From: Linum tenue
Taxonomy: Eukaryota > Streptophyta > Magnoliopsida > Malpighiales > Linaceae
DNA: 64,000 nt
Reading direction: 5' to 3'
NCBI GenBank assembly: GCA_946122785.1
Contig: CAMGYJ010000004.1
Span: 8,950,150 to 9,014,149, forward strand
A program made the position numbers and the translations under genes. Shown here in pieces: positions 41,907-53,149 of this stretch. The notes below the pieces were generated by a model. The model had not been told where the DNA came from. It saw nothing but the letters and a program-made list of their open reading frames with translations, and made no database searches. How positions within the stretch are numbered: position 1 is the stretch's first letter; the number at the start of each line of letters is the position of its first letter.

Positions 41907-43891
41907 ACCATCATCAATTGAAGACGCCACATAAAAATATCGCATTCTACAACATTTTCACACTCAATCTTTACTAAAGTCAAGGTCAAAATATTTCCAT
42001 CCTCTATTTCGTTTTCTTTTGTTGATCAAAGTAGAAGAAGAGCAATGATGATTTGTGGAATAGAGAAGGGTCCTTATGTCAGGCAAGTGGCGCTTCCTTC
42101 TTTTTAGTCCGCATGATTTCATGCTTCCCCAAATCATTATATTCCCTCTTTTCTCTAATCCTAGTGCTTGATTCTGTTAAGCGACCTCATGGCGGCATTT
42201 AGGATTTGTGTGTTTGTTTGATGTTATCTCAAATTTTAATATTTTTTACGAGCAAATCTGATGCAACAACATAACGTTCTCAAATTATGGTAGTTACTCG
42301 ATCAAATATGTTGAACAACACTATAATGATACCATCTGTAGGAACTAGGAAAGATGTAAGGTGTAAGAAAGCAAAACAAGGTAACCCTTGTTATAAGAAC
42401 CAAATCGCCTCAACGGTTGGGTCAGTAGAATCGCCAAATCAGTTGCGATAGCGGTCTGGTTTATTGTTTGGACCATTATTGGTGGATCAAACATTTTTTC
42501 ATGGTTCAACATAAAACCAGATGAACCACCACGGTTTAACTGGTCCACTGATTCACTATTTTAACCACAATTTTTTGTAGAAAATACTTTAACATAAACT
42601 AAAACAGTCAAACCTTCATTATTAATTTTATAACTACGTCCTCTTCTCGTTCTCTAACTTTGTTGTCGACTTTCCATGGTCCACTACCGACTGGCATCGT
42701 AATTTTTAATTTGAATTGAAAAAATTATGATTTTTTTTGTGAGACAGTTTGAATGATTTATTAGATATTTGGGTGATGATATGAAATTGAAATTGTTTAT
42801 GGTAAATGATAACTTTATTCTTAAATTAATGTAAAAGTAAAACACAAGTCTTATATGTTATATATCGTGAACGGTACCAACGGTTTTGTAACGGTTAGCA
42901 AATGAATCTTAAACCACTAACTTTTCCTGTTCAGACTCCGGTCCGATTTTGAAAACAGAGGGTAAAACCCACATTTTGCATAACTTTATTGTCTCGTAAA
43001 CTAATAAGTATCTGCTTTAGAACAGGTATCAGCACATGTTGATATCGTACTACTTTATTATATCATAAATTTCACTAGTTATAACTATTGATCAAAATCA
43101 CGGATCGTCCCAATCTAACAATATCAGATCATCACTCCTATACACAAGCTAGCAGAACTGAATGTCCTGAATACCAAGCAAACATCACCATGGAGGGAAA
43201 AGATGGATTGATGGGAAATTTAAAAGAAGGGGCTATATGTGGAGTTGTTGAAATCTATGAGAATCTTTCAATGGTCTCGTCTGCAATATCTTGGTAGCAA
43301 AATTTGACAGCCCATCACATCTTCTTCTCCACTCTCTTATAATTTACAGAATCTCAGGTCTAGGAAGGAAGGAAGGACACCATGGGCCTTTACAGCCAGT
43401 CCACAATCACGAGCCCTTTTTTTGCTGTCCTTTCCTTTCTCCCTTGTTTAATGTTCTTGTCTGTTAAAATATAGTAAAGGTTGGGAAGAGTCCCTTCTTG
43501 CTGCTGAAACCTCATACACGTCAGATACAGAGAGAAAGAGGGGGGACATTGTTTAGGGTTACAGGGTCGTCACCCTTAATGATTTATTGTAATGTAGCAA
43601 AGCTATTAACATAGTTTCAGAGAGGGATGTCGAAAGATCCTGTCTACTGATTTGGAGCTATATATCCACTCGACAAAAATCCTGATTTGTATGTTTCTTC
43701 TGCATATAAGCATATTGCTGTATTCTGGAGGAAAGTGTTTCTCCAAAATGTGTACATGGTTTGAGCGGCTAGCTTTACCCTCCCTATCTTTTTGATAAAA
43801 ACTAGTTTATTCCTGAGGGATCTGAATTCTGAAGCATCCAAATCCTGTTGCAGATACTGGAATGTTTGGATTCTGGAACAGCAAGTGCGGT
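41907..43891. other. Intergenic, nothing firm
   Basis: About 2 kb. 42400-42560 and 42870-42950 contain GGTTTAAC/CCGGTT-rich words of decayed repeats. No gene is supportable; the 69-codon frame at 43088-43297 has no recognised domain. Confidence 0.5.
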
Positions 43892-43897
43892 AAAAAA
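43892..43897 (-). terminator. RNA polymerase III terminator of tRNA-Ala
   Basis: A run of six T on the minus strand, nine bases after the tRNA 3' end. Confidence 0.75.
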
Positions 43898-43905
43898 GTT
43901 TTGAT

Positions 43906-43978
43906 TGGAGATGCAGGGGATCGAACCCTGTACCTCCCGCATGCAAAGCGGGCGCTCTACCATTTGAGCTACATCCCC
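43906..43978 (-). tRNA. tRNA-Ala (anticodon UGC)
   Basis: 73 bases on the minus strand fold into a cloverleaf: acceptor stem GGGGATG/CATCTCC with the G3:U70 pair that identifies alanine tRNAs, D-arm 'GCTCAAATGGTAGAGC' (A box), anticodon stem CCCGC/GCGGG with loop TTTGCAT (anticodon TGC), and T-arm with 'GGTTCGATCCC' (B box). Discriminator base A. No intron. Confidence 0.97.
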
Positions 43979-44873
43979 AATTTGTAAATGAATTAGAAAA
44001 ACTTTGTTAAATTTAAACGCAATTCAGTTTCAACTCTCAAGATTGTACATTCAATTCGATCAAGGGACCAGCCCAGCACTGTTGCTGCCTGCTGGTTGTT
44101 AGGAGCTTGTGAGCTATAGAACTTAGGCTTAGCCCTGGCAATAACCCATTGCTAGCTGTAGCTCTGCCCTCTGGTACCCTTGCTTACTATGAATCCAATT
44201 GGAGTTGTTTTGCCCTTCTAATCATAGGTGTCAATAACTCAAGTTTTTTAAGAATGGTTACGTTATCAACTAATATTATCTTATGCGTTTATACGATTTC
44301 CAATTACGCTTTTGGCATAATCCATGTCATCTTTCTTAACTCATCTCAAGTCTCATATGACAAGAATCAAACATATTCATCTATTCGTTTTCGTATTGGA
44401 TTCATTCAACAAACTCACATGATGTCACGTTTCGCAGTCGCCTTTATTAGACACGCATTATAACGGGAACAATTTGTCATGAAATCAATAAAAGAAAAAT
44501 GAATCAATTGAAAACTTTAGCAAGCCTATAGACTTAATTAGACTCATTGACTCCTGTTTATGATCTGGAATATCTTTACTCCTCCTGCCTCGTTTTGTAA
44601 TGGAGTCCCACATTTCCATTCTCCTTTGCAATCTCCCAACAGACGTGAATCCCACTACTCCAAAAGCATGTTCAAAATAATTAAAACAATAAAGAACCAA
44701 GCTTAACTACCATCTAATCCACCACCCCTCTCTACATTAATTTATCACCCTCTAAGCAACCTCCCTAATCTCCTAATTCCCTCCCTCTCTCTCAATTTGG
44801 TACACCACCAAACTACTACATATATCCACAACCAAACACTCCGTTGCCAAAACATTATTATCAGAAGCTCAAA
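43979..44873. other. Upstream region of the OFP17-type gene
   Basis: About 900 bases; contains the promoter of the downstream OVATE gene. No other feature recognised. Confidence 0.4.
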
Positions 44874-45446
44874 ATGAAAGCATTAGTTGCCTTCAGAACC
44901 AAGCTTCTCACACCATGCAGAAAATTCCTTCGAATCTTCAGGCTGAAGCTCAGAAAACCCCTCTCTATAAAACCCCTCAAAGCCCTCCGTTCTGCTCGTC
45001 CTCATCGTCGTCGTAGCGTCACATCAGCACCACCCAAACCACCCACTTCCTTCCTCTCGCTCTTCCGTCGTCGCCATAGAAAGATGGACAGAGTGATGGA
45101 GCTCAGGAGTATTGTGTCTGAGGCAGAACCGAGGGACAGGAGGAACCTGTTAACTTCTCCGGTCACCCCGGCTTACATCAAGGCCTTGAGGTCCGGGAGC
45201 CGGTTTGGGGATGAAACAGTCGAAGATGCGTGCAGAAGCTTCGAGAACTACTTGGTGGAGATGATTGTGGAGGAAGGGAAGATGAGGGACTTGATGGATG
45301 TTGAGGACCTTCTCTACTGCTGGAAGAGCCTGAAATGCCCCGTCTTCATCGATCTGGTTTGCACTTTCTATGGTGAGCTCTGCAAGGACTTGTTTGCTCC
45401 CGATCACGATGAGATCGAAATTCATACAACCAGCTCGTCTGGCTAG
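44874..45446 (+). CDS. OFP17: OVATE family protein, OFP17-type
   Basis: Intronless, 190 codons, from the ATG at 44874 ('MKALVAFRTKLLTPCRKFLR'). The frame is open a little further upstream but only from a non-ATG codon. The N-terminus is basic and hydrophobic, unlike the OFP1-type N-terminus. The C-terminal half holds the OVATE domain ('ACRSFENYLVEMIVEEGKMR', 'DVEDLLYCWKSLKCPVFI', 'FYGELCKDLF'). It is shorter than most OFPs and resembles the small, divergent Arabidopsis OFP17, recalled from memory. The likely role is transcriptional repression or TRM binding in organ shape, by family. It is convergent with the DUF641 gene. Confidence 0.9.
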   Translation: MKALVAFRTKLLTPCRKFLRIFRLKLRKPLSIKPLKALRSARPHRRRSVTSAPPKPPTSFLSLFRRRHRKMDRVMELRSIVSEAEPRDRRNLLTSPVTPAYIKALRSGSRFGDETVEDACRSFENYLVEMIVEEGKMRDLMDVEDLLYCWKSLKCPVFIDLVCTFYGELCKDLFAPDHDEIEIHTTSSSG

Positions 45447-45889
45447 TGCCAATTCTTTCCTTCTTTTTCTCCATTTCTTCTGCATCAACTACTTGTTACT
45501 CCCTAGTCAAATCATGCTGTATTCTCAAAGCAAATTTTTTTACTGTAGTCTATAGAACTAATTCATATCAACATTGTATTTGAATACAATACGCTCATTG
45601 GCAACTGGCGAGTACTAGTTCATATATACATTTACAGTTCAACAAGTATATATAAGGGAGTTTCCTGGAACCTGACAGCAGACTCATTATAGAACAACTA
45701 CCAGCATCTGCTGCTGCTGTTTTCCTTCTTACGCTACCTACAATTGAAGCACTCTGGAAAAGCAACTCATAACTAGCTCGATTATAAAGCATATAAACAC
45801 ATTTAATAAGAAGAAATGAATAGCAGGCTTCACAACGTTACCCGTGTCAACAAGAGCATCTCCATTCTAGCAAGTTACAGGAAAATGAA
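45447..45889. other. 3' flanks of two convergent genes
   Basis: About 440 bases between the stops of the OFP17-type and DUF641 genes; nothing else seen. Confidence 0.5.
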
Positions 45890-47218
45890 TCATTTTGGTT
45901 TCGAAAGATAAACCCGAGATTTAACCAATTTGTCCCCAATTCTGAAGCCAGGCATCACCATGAATTCAACTTTACAGTTGGACTCTGACTTCTCTTCAAC
46001 AGATTCCATATAAACATCAGAGAATTCACTTCCACTGCTTACTGCAAACACCTTAGCCTGGGGATCAATCGATGTGGCAACTCCCTGTAGAATCCAAATC
46101 CACTTTGCCATTCTCACAAAGATTTGGTACAGCGGTGTTCTTGGATGCTTCCCACTGATCACCAACATCCTATGATCCAAATTCCTAAAGAAACATATCT
46201 CCATCACCGGATGAACAACGAACAGGTACTTTTTCCCACAGAAGTTGGCGAACCCTGAGTTAGGATTCTCTATCAGAGACTCAATAGGATCATCGTACCT
46301 CATAACATCGTCCACATTACATGACTTGAGTGACATCCCATGGAACATTCTCCGAGAAACATATGCTTCGAATGCATACTTCTTATGCGACCTTTTGGCA
46401 TAAGTCGCCCCTTTCACAACTGCATCGGCAGCCAAGTCTAGATCCCACCCTGAAGCTTTCATCAGGTTGATCATCGGCTTTGCAAAATCATGAATTGACT
46501 TACAAGCCAATCTGAAGATTTCCTCAAACATCACAGCATCCACAACCTTCCAACTCCTTTTCTCCAAGCTTCTTGCCTTCATAGTCTCGACCAACAGTAA
46601 ATTGGAAGTGTCCAAATCATGAAGTTGCTCCCTCAATCGTGCAATCTCAGCATCTCTAGCCCCAGTTTGAGACTTCAGTTGCTCCAAGACCCTCTCTTTA
46701 GCTTCAACTTCAGCACGCAGCGAGCCCAAACGAGAAGACTCCAGCTTCGCCTTCTCAAACTGCTTCTCCTTAACCGACCTTCTAATGTTGCAGAGAGTTT
46801 GGAACTGAGACATGACTATTTCATCAGCAGCTAGAATCTTGTCAGGGTTGTAAGGAATATGAGCTTCCTGAAGCTGAATGTACGCCAATTTCAGAGCCGA
46901 AACCGAGTCAAACAGCTTGACAATATCCTTGTCACCACCGCTCAATTTCCCGCTCTTACTCGCAGGAACCACTGCAGGTTGAGCACGAACTCCATCCTTC
47001 CCACCAGCACGGCCGGAATCTGTTCCCCCACTGGCATCGCTGCTGCTGCTCTCACCCATCAAAGGGGGATTGCAAATGCCTGCGGGATTTGTTTGGTTAT
47101 GTGGGTTTTCACCGGAGAACACACCAATGGATCTCAATCTGCAAACTTTGGCAAGCTTGGAGACCATCTCCGTTATGTTTGAAGGCGGCTTTAAGGGTTT
47201 AGCGGGCGCAAACTCCAT
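45890..47218 (-). CDS. DUF641 / GIL1-IRKI family protein
   Basis: Intronless, 442 codons, starting 'MEFAPAKPLKPPSNITEMVS' with 'KLAKVCRLRSIGVF' typical of this plant family. Residues 90-220 form the DUF641 region: 'SALKLAYIQLQEAHIPYNPD' then a coiled coil ('EKQFEKAKLESSRLGSLRAE', 'REQLHDLDTSNLLL'). The C-terminal half (residues 225-440) has 'RLACKSIHDFAKPMINLMKA' and 'YAFEAYVSRRMFHGM', then ends 'VKSRVYLSKPK'. The family includes Arabidopsis GIL1 (gravitropism in the light) and IRKI (binds the receptor kinase IRK). The biochemical activity is unknown. Which member this matches best was not tested. Confidence 0.92.
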   Translation of the reverse strand: MEFAPAKPLKPPSNITEMVSKLAKVCRLRSIGVFSGENPHNQTNPAGICNPPLMGESSSSDASGGTDSGRAGGKDGVRAQPAVVPASKSGKLSGGDKDIVKLFDSVSALKLAYIQLQEAHIPYNPDKILAADEIVMSQFQTLCNIRRSVKEKQFEKAKLESSRLGSLRAEVEAKERVLEQLKSQTGARDAEIARLREQLHDLDTSNLLLVETMKARSLEKRSWKVVDAVMFEEIFRLACKSIHDFAKPMINLMKASGWDLDLAADAVVKGATYAKRSHKKYAFEAYVSRRMFHGMSLKSCNVDDVMRYDDPIESLIENPNSGFANFCGKKYLFVVHPVMEICFFRNLDHRMLVISGKHPRTPLYQIFVRMAKWIWILQGVATSIDPQAKVFAVSSGSEFSDVYMESVEEKSESNCKVEFMVMPGFRIGDKLVKSRVYLSKPK

Positions 47219-48127
47219 CCCTTTGCTTGCTCAAAACTCAAAACAAGTATAATAAAACCCCTGGTCGTAGCAGATCTAGGAATGATTTGAACTAAAAATA
47301 GGAAAAACTAATGCGATTAAATGAACGGTTCCCAAAATGCCTACCAACAACAGCTAAGAAATTTCCCCGGGAATCCTGGCCAATTCCCTGAAACCCTGGC
47401 AAATGGGTAGCGTTTGTAGTGCCCTGAAACACCCTTGATTAAAGAAATACTGAACAGCTTCACAGAAATAGAACCCGCCCCAGATAGAAAGTTCCAAACT
47501 TTGACCTCCAACCACGAATCAAACTTCACACTGGACTTTCAACAAACACTAACAAGACTTAAAACCCAGAGACAGACAAGGGAAAAAAACCCACAACGAG
47601 CTTTTCTAGCAGAACAAGAGAAAGAGGGACGAGCATAGCAAGAAACTTGAGTGAAACCTGTAGCTCGCTTGAGTTGAAGCAGGGGTGGGTCTTGATCAAT
47701 GTTCTGGTGGAGACGAGATTTTTAGGATCAAGAAAGGCATTGATGGAAGTGCAAAGTTTCCAAAAAAAAGTTTGCTTTACCAGAGAAAAGAGACAAAGAC
47801 AGGACGGGAGATAGAGAGAGGGAGAGGTGGAGACGCGGGTTGTGGTTTCGTGTGCAGTTGTTGGTGTTCGTGGGCGTGGAAACGTGGGCTTTGGGGATTT
47901 TTCTGCTCCCTTTGTTGGTTTCTTTTCTTTCTCTTCCTCCGTGAAATTATTTCTTTCTTTCCTCTGGGGAAGTGGGCGGGGAATCTGTCGAAGTTGCAGA
48001 GCTTGCAGAGGGTTTTTGAATTCTCTCTCTTTCCCTCTCTGAATAAAGTAGGGTTTTTAGTCAACCTGGTCACTCATTTATCACATATATACAACTTGGT
48101 CATGTATTCTACAAAACGAGCGATTGG
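47219..48127. other. DUF641 upstream region
   Basis: About 900 bases of promoter and 5' UTR for the leftward DUF641 gene. C/T and G/A tracts (47800-48050) are typical of plant leaders. Open frames on both strands have no domain. Confidence 0.4.
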
Positions 48128-48576
48128 ACACATGTATGTAGGGATGGAAATTTCGACCTCATTCGTTTTATCCAATCTGTTTGTCCTGTTTGGGGCGGAA
48201 ATGTGTACTCTCATCAACCGGTCCTGACCCGCCACATTCTCGATCCGTTCTTGCCTAAATTACATGTAATCTTAGTCAAATTACTTATGATTTTTCTTTT
48301 ATTACATCATAATTTAGCTATAATAAAGTTCTAAATTAGTGAAACCCTCAATTTCTCTGATAATTTAACTACATTTATCATAATATTGTTTGTTTTATTG
48401 GTCTTATAATAAAAATAACGAATATTTCTAATATTTTTCATATAAATTGCATACACATTGGATCGACCTGCGACCTGTGATAAATTACCTCACCTGGACC
48501 CTTCCTGCCACGAGGCGAGTCTGGGATCAAAAAACCCGCCCCCTTACCTGCCTCATTGCCATTCCTAAACACATGT
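48128..48576. mobile_element. Possible hAT-like MITE
   Basis: The region 48136-48568 (433 bp) has related inverted ends ('tagggatggaaat' and, inverted, 'taggaatggcaat') and an exact 8-bp flank repeat 'acacatgt' (48128-48135 and 48569-48576). A few unpaired bases at the left end leave the exact boundary uncertain. The interior is AT-rich and non-coding. Confidence 0.5.
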
Positions 48577-50127
48577 TAGCTCATTCTCGATCACCCTGCA
48601 CTTTATACATGCATAATATCACAACGAATTAGATCGTATTAACACAAATTTGAACAAATACATCTACAAAATAAATTAGAAACACAGCACAAATAATTCA
48701 AACCGTTAACCTCTCTCATTAGAGAGACCATACATGGAGATTCAGGAGTCGCGCAATATTTTTTTGAGACTAAAACTGATTTCATTGGAATCAAAAACTC
48801 GCCTCTGGGGCAATTACATCAGCAATTTGGGCAGGAAAACAATCTTGCCACATTCTGTCACCAAATTCTGGAGACACGTAATTAACACCATGAATGAAGT
48901 GAGATTAAAGGTGGATTTGTCATTATCTAACCTGCTAATCTAGGATCCTCTGGCTCTTTGGAATCCAAACAACGCACAACCATGAACCCAATAATTAAAT
49001 AATAATGCCAAAAGGGTTTCCAAACTGAAAAAGCGACGAGCGCACGGAAATTACCAAAAGTAAACAACCGCTGAACCGCACGCGGCTTTCTTTTCCCACT
49101 TTTTTTTTACTTTATTACCGCACTAATCTTTTATCCAATTTTCACCTTCTTTGCTTTGCTTTCTGCTTACTCACGAGGTTGTTTTCTTTTCCAGCAGCAG
49201 TCAGAGAGGAACTGGAAGGATTGTCTGCTTTCAACAGGAGGCGTCGCGGATCTCGAGGGGCCGGAAGATGTTATGGTTTGATCTCTGCCGTCCGAGTCTC
49301 ATTCGTTTTCCAGTTGTGGGTCGGTGGCCCAAGTCTACGTGGTACGGGTACTAGATATGGGCCCTCGATGGATATACTGGGCTTGGATTTCCAGTCAGAG
49401 GATCCAAAATAGATCTCATGTATGTGTTGTGTATCTGTCTCGTCGTTTATTCTCTCCACTCACGTTGAAACATTGCTCGGGGAAGTTGCACTGAGCCACT
49501 GATTATTGGCGACAGTATTCTAGATGGGTGGACATCTACTTGAATTTTATCCATACGGATGTTTGTATAAGAATAAGGTAGAATATTAAAATTATACTCA
49601 TACTTCAATTAGATTTAGGATATTCACTATTATCTATAAATAATAATTTCTCTTTATAATTTCAATCAATATGTTAATAATTACATGTATATTAAATTTA
49701 AATAAGTGAAAAATATCACAATAAATTATTAGAATGAAGGAAGTTAATTAAAAATAATATAATTTCATGAACATATTATATGTGTATAATCCATATTAAA
49801 TCTGTTGAGAAAAATAACGATCAGTTTTAAACAAAATATATATGCATGTATATGAACGGGCGAATTCGGTTGGATAATGAGAAAATCATATACATCCATC
49901 ACTCACAGTATTCACGTTCGCAGTTTACTCATACCCATTAAAAATTCTTTCATATATGAGTTTGATCCAATCCCTTCGAATTATTGTGGGCATTCACGAG
50001 TATGGTGATTTTTATCCTTCCTAGTTAGATCTAGGATCTTAGACCAACTTCAATGTAGTGCCAAAATGTCAAAGCAACTCGAATAAGACCAGCTCTGTAA
50101 TGTCAAATTTTGAGATTATATTTGACA
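48577..50127. other. Intergenic, nothing recognised
   Basis: About 1.55 kb. 49180-49400 is moderately GC-rich with short open frames on both strands but no recognised domain. 49540-50000 is strongly AT-rich. Confidence 0.5.
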
Positions 50128-50829
50128 TTTTATCTTGGGTTAATATATTTCTATAGCTCGAACTTTTCACATATTAAACATCATGACCAATCTTTTCGAT
50201 CTATAACTTTGTAGCATCAACTATGCATCAACGTTATGAAATTGGTCAAACGCGAGATTTTACTGTTATCTTGGACGGTCAAAATAGTTGACAACGGTCA
50301 ACCCGCCATGTCATTGTCCGGTCATCATTAAAATTATTAAAATAATCAATATTTACACATATTTTCTATTTTTGAATTATTAGAATTAAATTCAAACAAA
50401 ATTTGAATTTTTTTGAAAAACAACTCCCCACCGGTGGCTCCCCTCCGTCTACTCCCCAACCTCTTCTTCGACAGAGAGCTCTCACATCTGCTACCCAACC
50501 ACAACTCCAAATCAAACATAATCTTCCCGGAACAATCAAATTATGCTCTTAATTAAAACAAAAATTAAACATAATCAGGCCAATCTTGAAATCCCTATCT
50601 TCTTCTCTCCTAATTTGCAACGGAAGCGGATCTATCGCTGGCAACGCCTTCACGCCGTCACTCACTCTGCACGCCGACCACGCTTGCGGTCTCCCTCGTC
50701 TCTGTCAACTATGCCAACGGAAACGCCAGCAGATCCAAAATTGGCCTTCCGACTTCTCTCTCCCTCATCAAGCGCTCGTCACTCGAAGTAAACACTAAAC
50801 CACTACAAGCACTCGTTGAATCCCCTGAT

Positions 50830-53149
50830 GAAATTGAAATGACCCGATCCTTTTTGAAAACCAAACTATAACTCAAATCACAAACCGGTTACTCCGGAGC
50901 AACCCAAAACAGGTTTACAAGTCAAAACCAACAACCACAATGTTTAAGATTTTCAAACAAAAAGACTGAACACTTGGGCAAATGACAATCCCAATACTTA
51001 AAATGAATGAACTCAGAATCTCCAATTTACACTCCTAACCATGTAACAAAGAAATTAAACTATTCTAGGTCTGATGTTTCACGAGTTCCTTGACTTCTCA
51101 TCAATGCTGGTGCAGATACTCGCCTCGCCTTGCCTCTTCTCGACATCCGCCTCTGCTAACCCTTCATCGACCTGGTGAGTAAGAAGGGGTCAGTCTCGTT
51201 GTTACTTCCTAAGGTCTTCGTCCTAAGAAACCCCTTACTAAACACGTTATTAGGGTTCTTGACTTAGACAAAAGTCGTTCTCGCATTTATCCCTTCTACT
51301 TTGTTATCAAATAGTCTATAAGAGATCTCTACTCCTATCTTATCTTTAGAATTTCCTTACTTATATTCTTAATCCACATACACCAACACTAGGGACCACC
51401 ACGTTACGTCTCGTCGTCTAGTGTCCCTACCCTAGTATGCCAACCGCGTTACGTCTCGCCGTCCAGTTGCATACCCAAACTCGGCAATGACACTGCGTTA
51501 CGTCTCGCCGTCCAGTCCATGCCCGGTCAACTACTGAGTTACATCTCGCCGTTTAGTAGTGACCCCAACAAACACGATCAACTACTATGTTACGTCTCGC
51601 TGTCCAGCAGTGATCCAACCATCTACCGCGTCCAGTAGTGGCCCAACCGCTCGGGGGTTCATCTTACCACTAACCAACTATTACAACCATACATTCATAC
51701 ATAGCACAATGCGTGCCTCCACCTTTATAGGCGGTGAGATGCCTCACACACATATCGCGCATTACTAAAAAATTAACTAATTAATAACTTGAACGAAAAG
51801 CATAAACTAAAAGACCTACGACAAAGATTTTACCCCCTTTACACTCACCTCGAAAAGATGAATCCTCGATTCCTTCCTCGAAGAAACCCCTCCTTAGCCG
51901 GATTGTCTTGGGGAAACCTATTAATAAGAATCCATTTCCTTATACGACTTTTCTCAATTTAAAACCCCTTTTTATTTACCCAGACACCCTCTCCTGAAAG
52001 TCTCATCCTCAAACCTCACTCCAAAGATCCCTTAACCTCCTTTAACAATTTTTCCAGAGATAATCCCCACAAAACTGACCATTTTTCTAATTAATTTCGT
52101 CTTGGACGAATTTTTCACTTACTTGAACCTTCTTAACAAATTCGGAGAATAATTTTTCCATGTCAATCATGAGAACTAGTACCATGGAAAATTATCAAAC
52201 CCCTGAAATCCCTCGGCAAGAATTTTGTTTAATTAAAATGAAAATTCAACCAATTTCTAAAAATAGTAATAATTCTTCAAAATTCCCCAAATTAAATTTT
52301 AATCATCTCTTAGAGCTCCCTCAATTTATAAAATTGTTAAACCTATAAATAAACACCCACAGATGTTTGAAATAATTAAAACATCCAAAAACACGTTCTT
52401 GGAAATTCCCAGCAGCTTTAGTGACACCCAAAAATCTGTCACTAAAAGCCTGTAAAGTCTGTTGCTAAAAATCCAGAATTTCAACCTCACAAAAAATCCC
52501 CAAATTAATCGACCTAACTTGAAGGGATCGAGTTCCCTTACCTCTAGAACGTGCCTAGGACTAATTGGATGGCCCGGGACGTTGATCTCCTCGTTGATCG
52601 AACCCTCAAATGTCACCGCTAATAAAATACAAGTTTCGTATTAGACTATCAATGAATCGAATTTAGAAATCACGAATGGGTTCGTTATCCTTACCTAGTA
52701 ACACGAAGGGATAGGATCGGGATCGGGAACAGGGCGCGCTCCCTCTTTTCTTTATTCCTCACGCTCGGTTGGCCGAACAAACAATTCAGGGCGGCGGGTA
52801 GTCTCTCGGCTGGGAAAACAATTAATTGCGGAGGGTTTTGCTGCTGGGGGCGCCTCCTCCCTTTTGATATATACATGTATTTTTTTTAATAACAATAATA
52901 GAAGGGGTTTTGGGAGTTGTGGCCGCTCGGCCCTCTCATCCCTTTTTTTCATAAAAAAAAAAATAATAGTTATTATTTATTATTATTCATAATCCGCGGT
53001 TGCAACACTTAGTACGTAACCGTTAATTTAACCGTTCACGTATTAAGGTCAAACCTAACCCAAAGATCGGAGTGTTACATTATTTATGGTCGACCCTATC
53101 ATTATTTACGATCGAACCGAAATCTAAAATACCGGGGTGTAACAGAAAT
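50830..53149 (-). mobile_element. Solo LTR of a Ty3-gypsy element (Tekay/Del-like)
   Basis: 50835-53144 (2310 bp), flanked by 'gaaat' (50830-50834 and 53145-53149). On the minus strand it starts TGTTACACCCCGG, common in plant Tekay/Del LTRs, and ends GGGTCATTTCA. No internal polyprotein exists. It contains a 45-bp-period array (51400-51640). Confidence 0.8.
51400..51640. repeat. 45-bp-period repeat array in the solo LTR
   Basis: About six decayed units, each containing a version of CGTTACGTCTCGCCGTCCAG followed by about 25 variable bases. Confidence 0.8.

Noticed and set aside
43088..43297. 69-codon plus-strand frame
   Set aside because: No recognised domain or gene structure.
44149..44463. 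104-codon plus-strand frame
   Set aside because: AT-rich, no domain, upstream of OFP17-type gene.
47685..48227. 180-codon plus-strand frame opposite the DUF641 promoter
   Set aside because: Phe/Leu/Ser-rich translation of C/T tracts; no domain.
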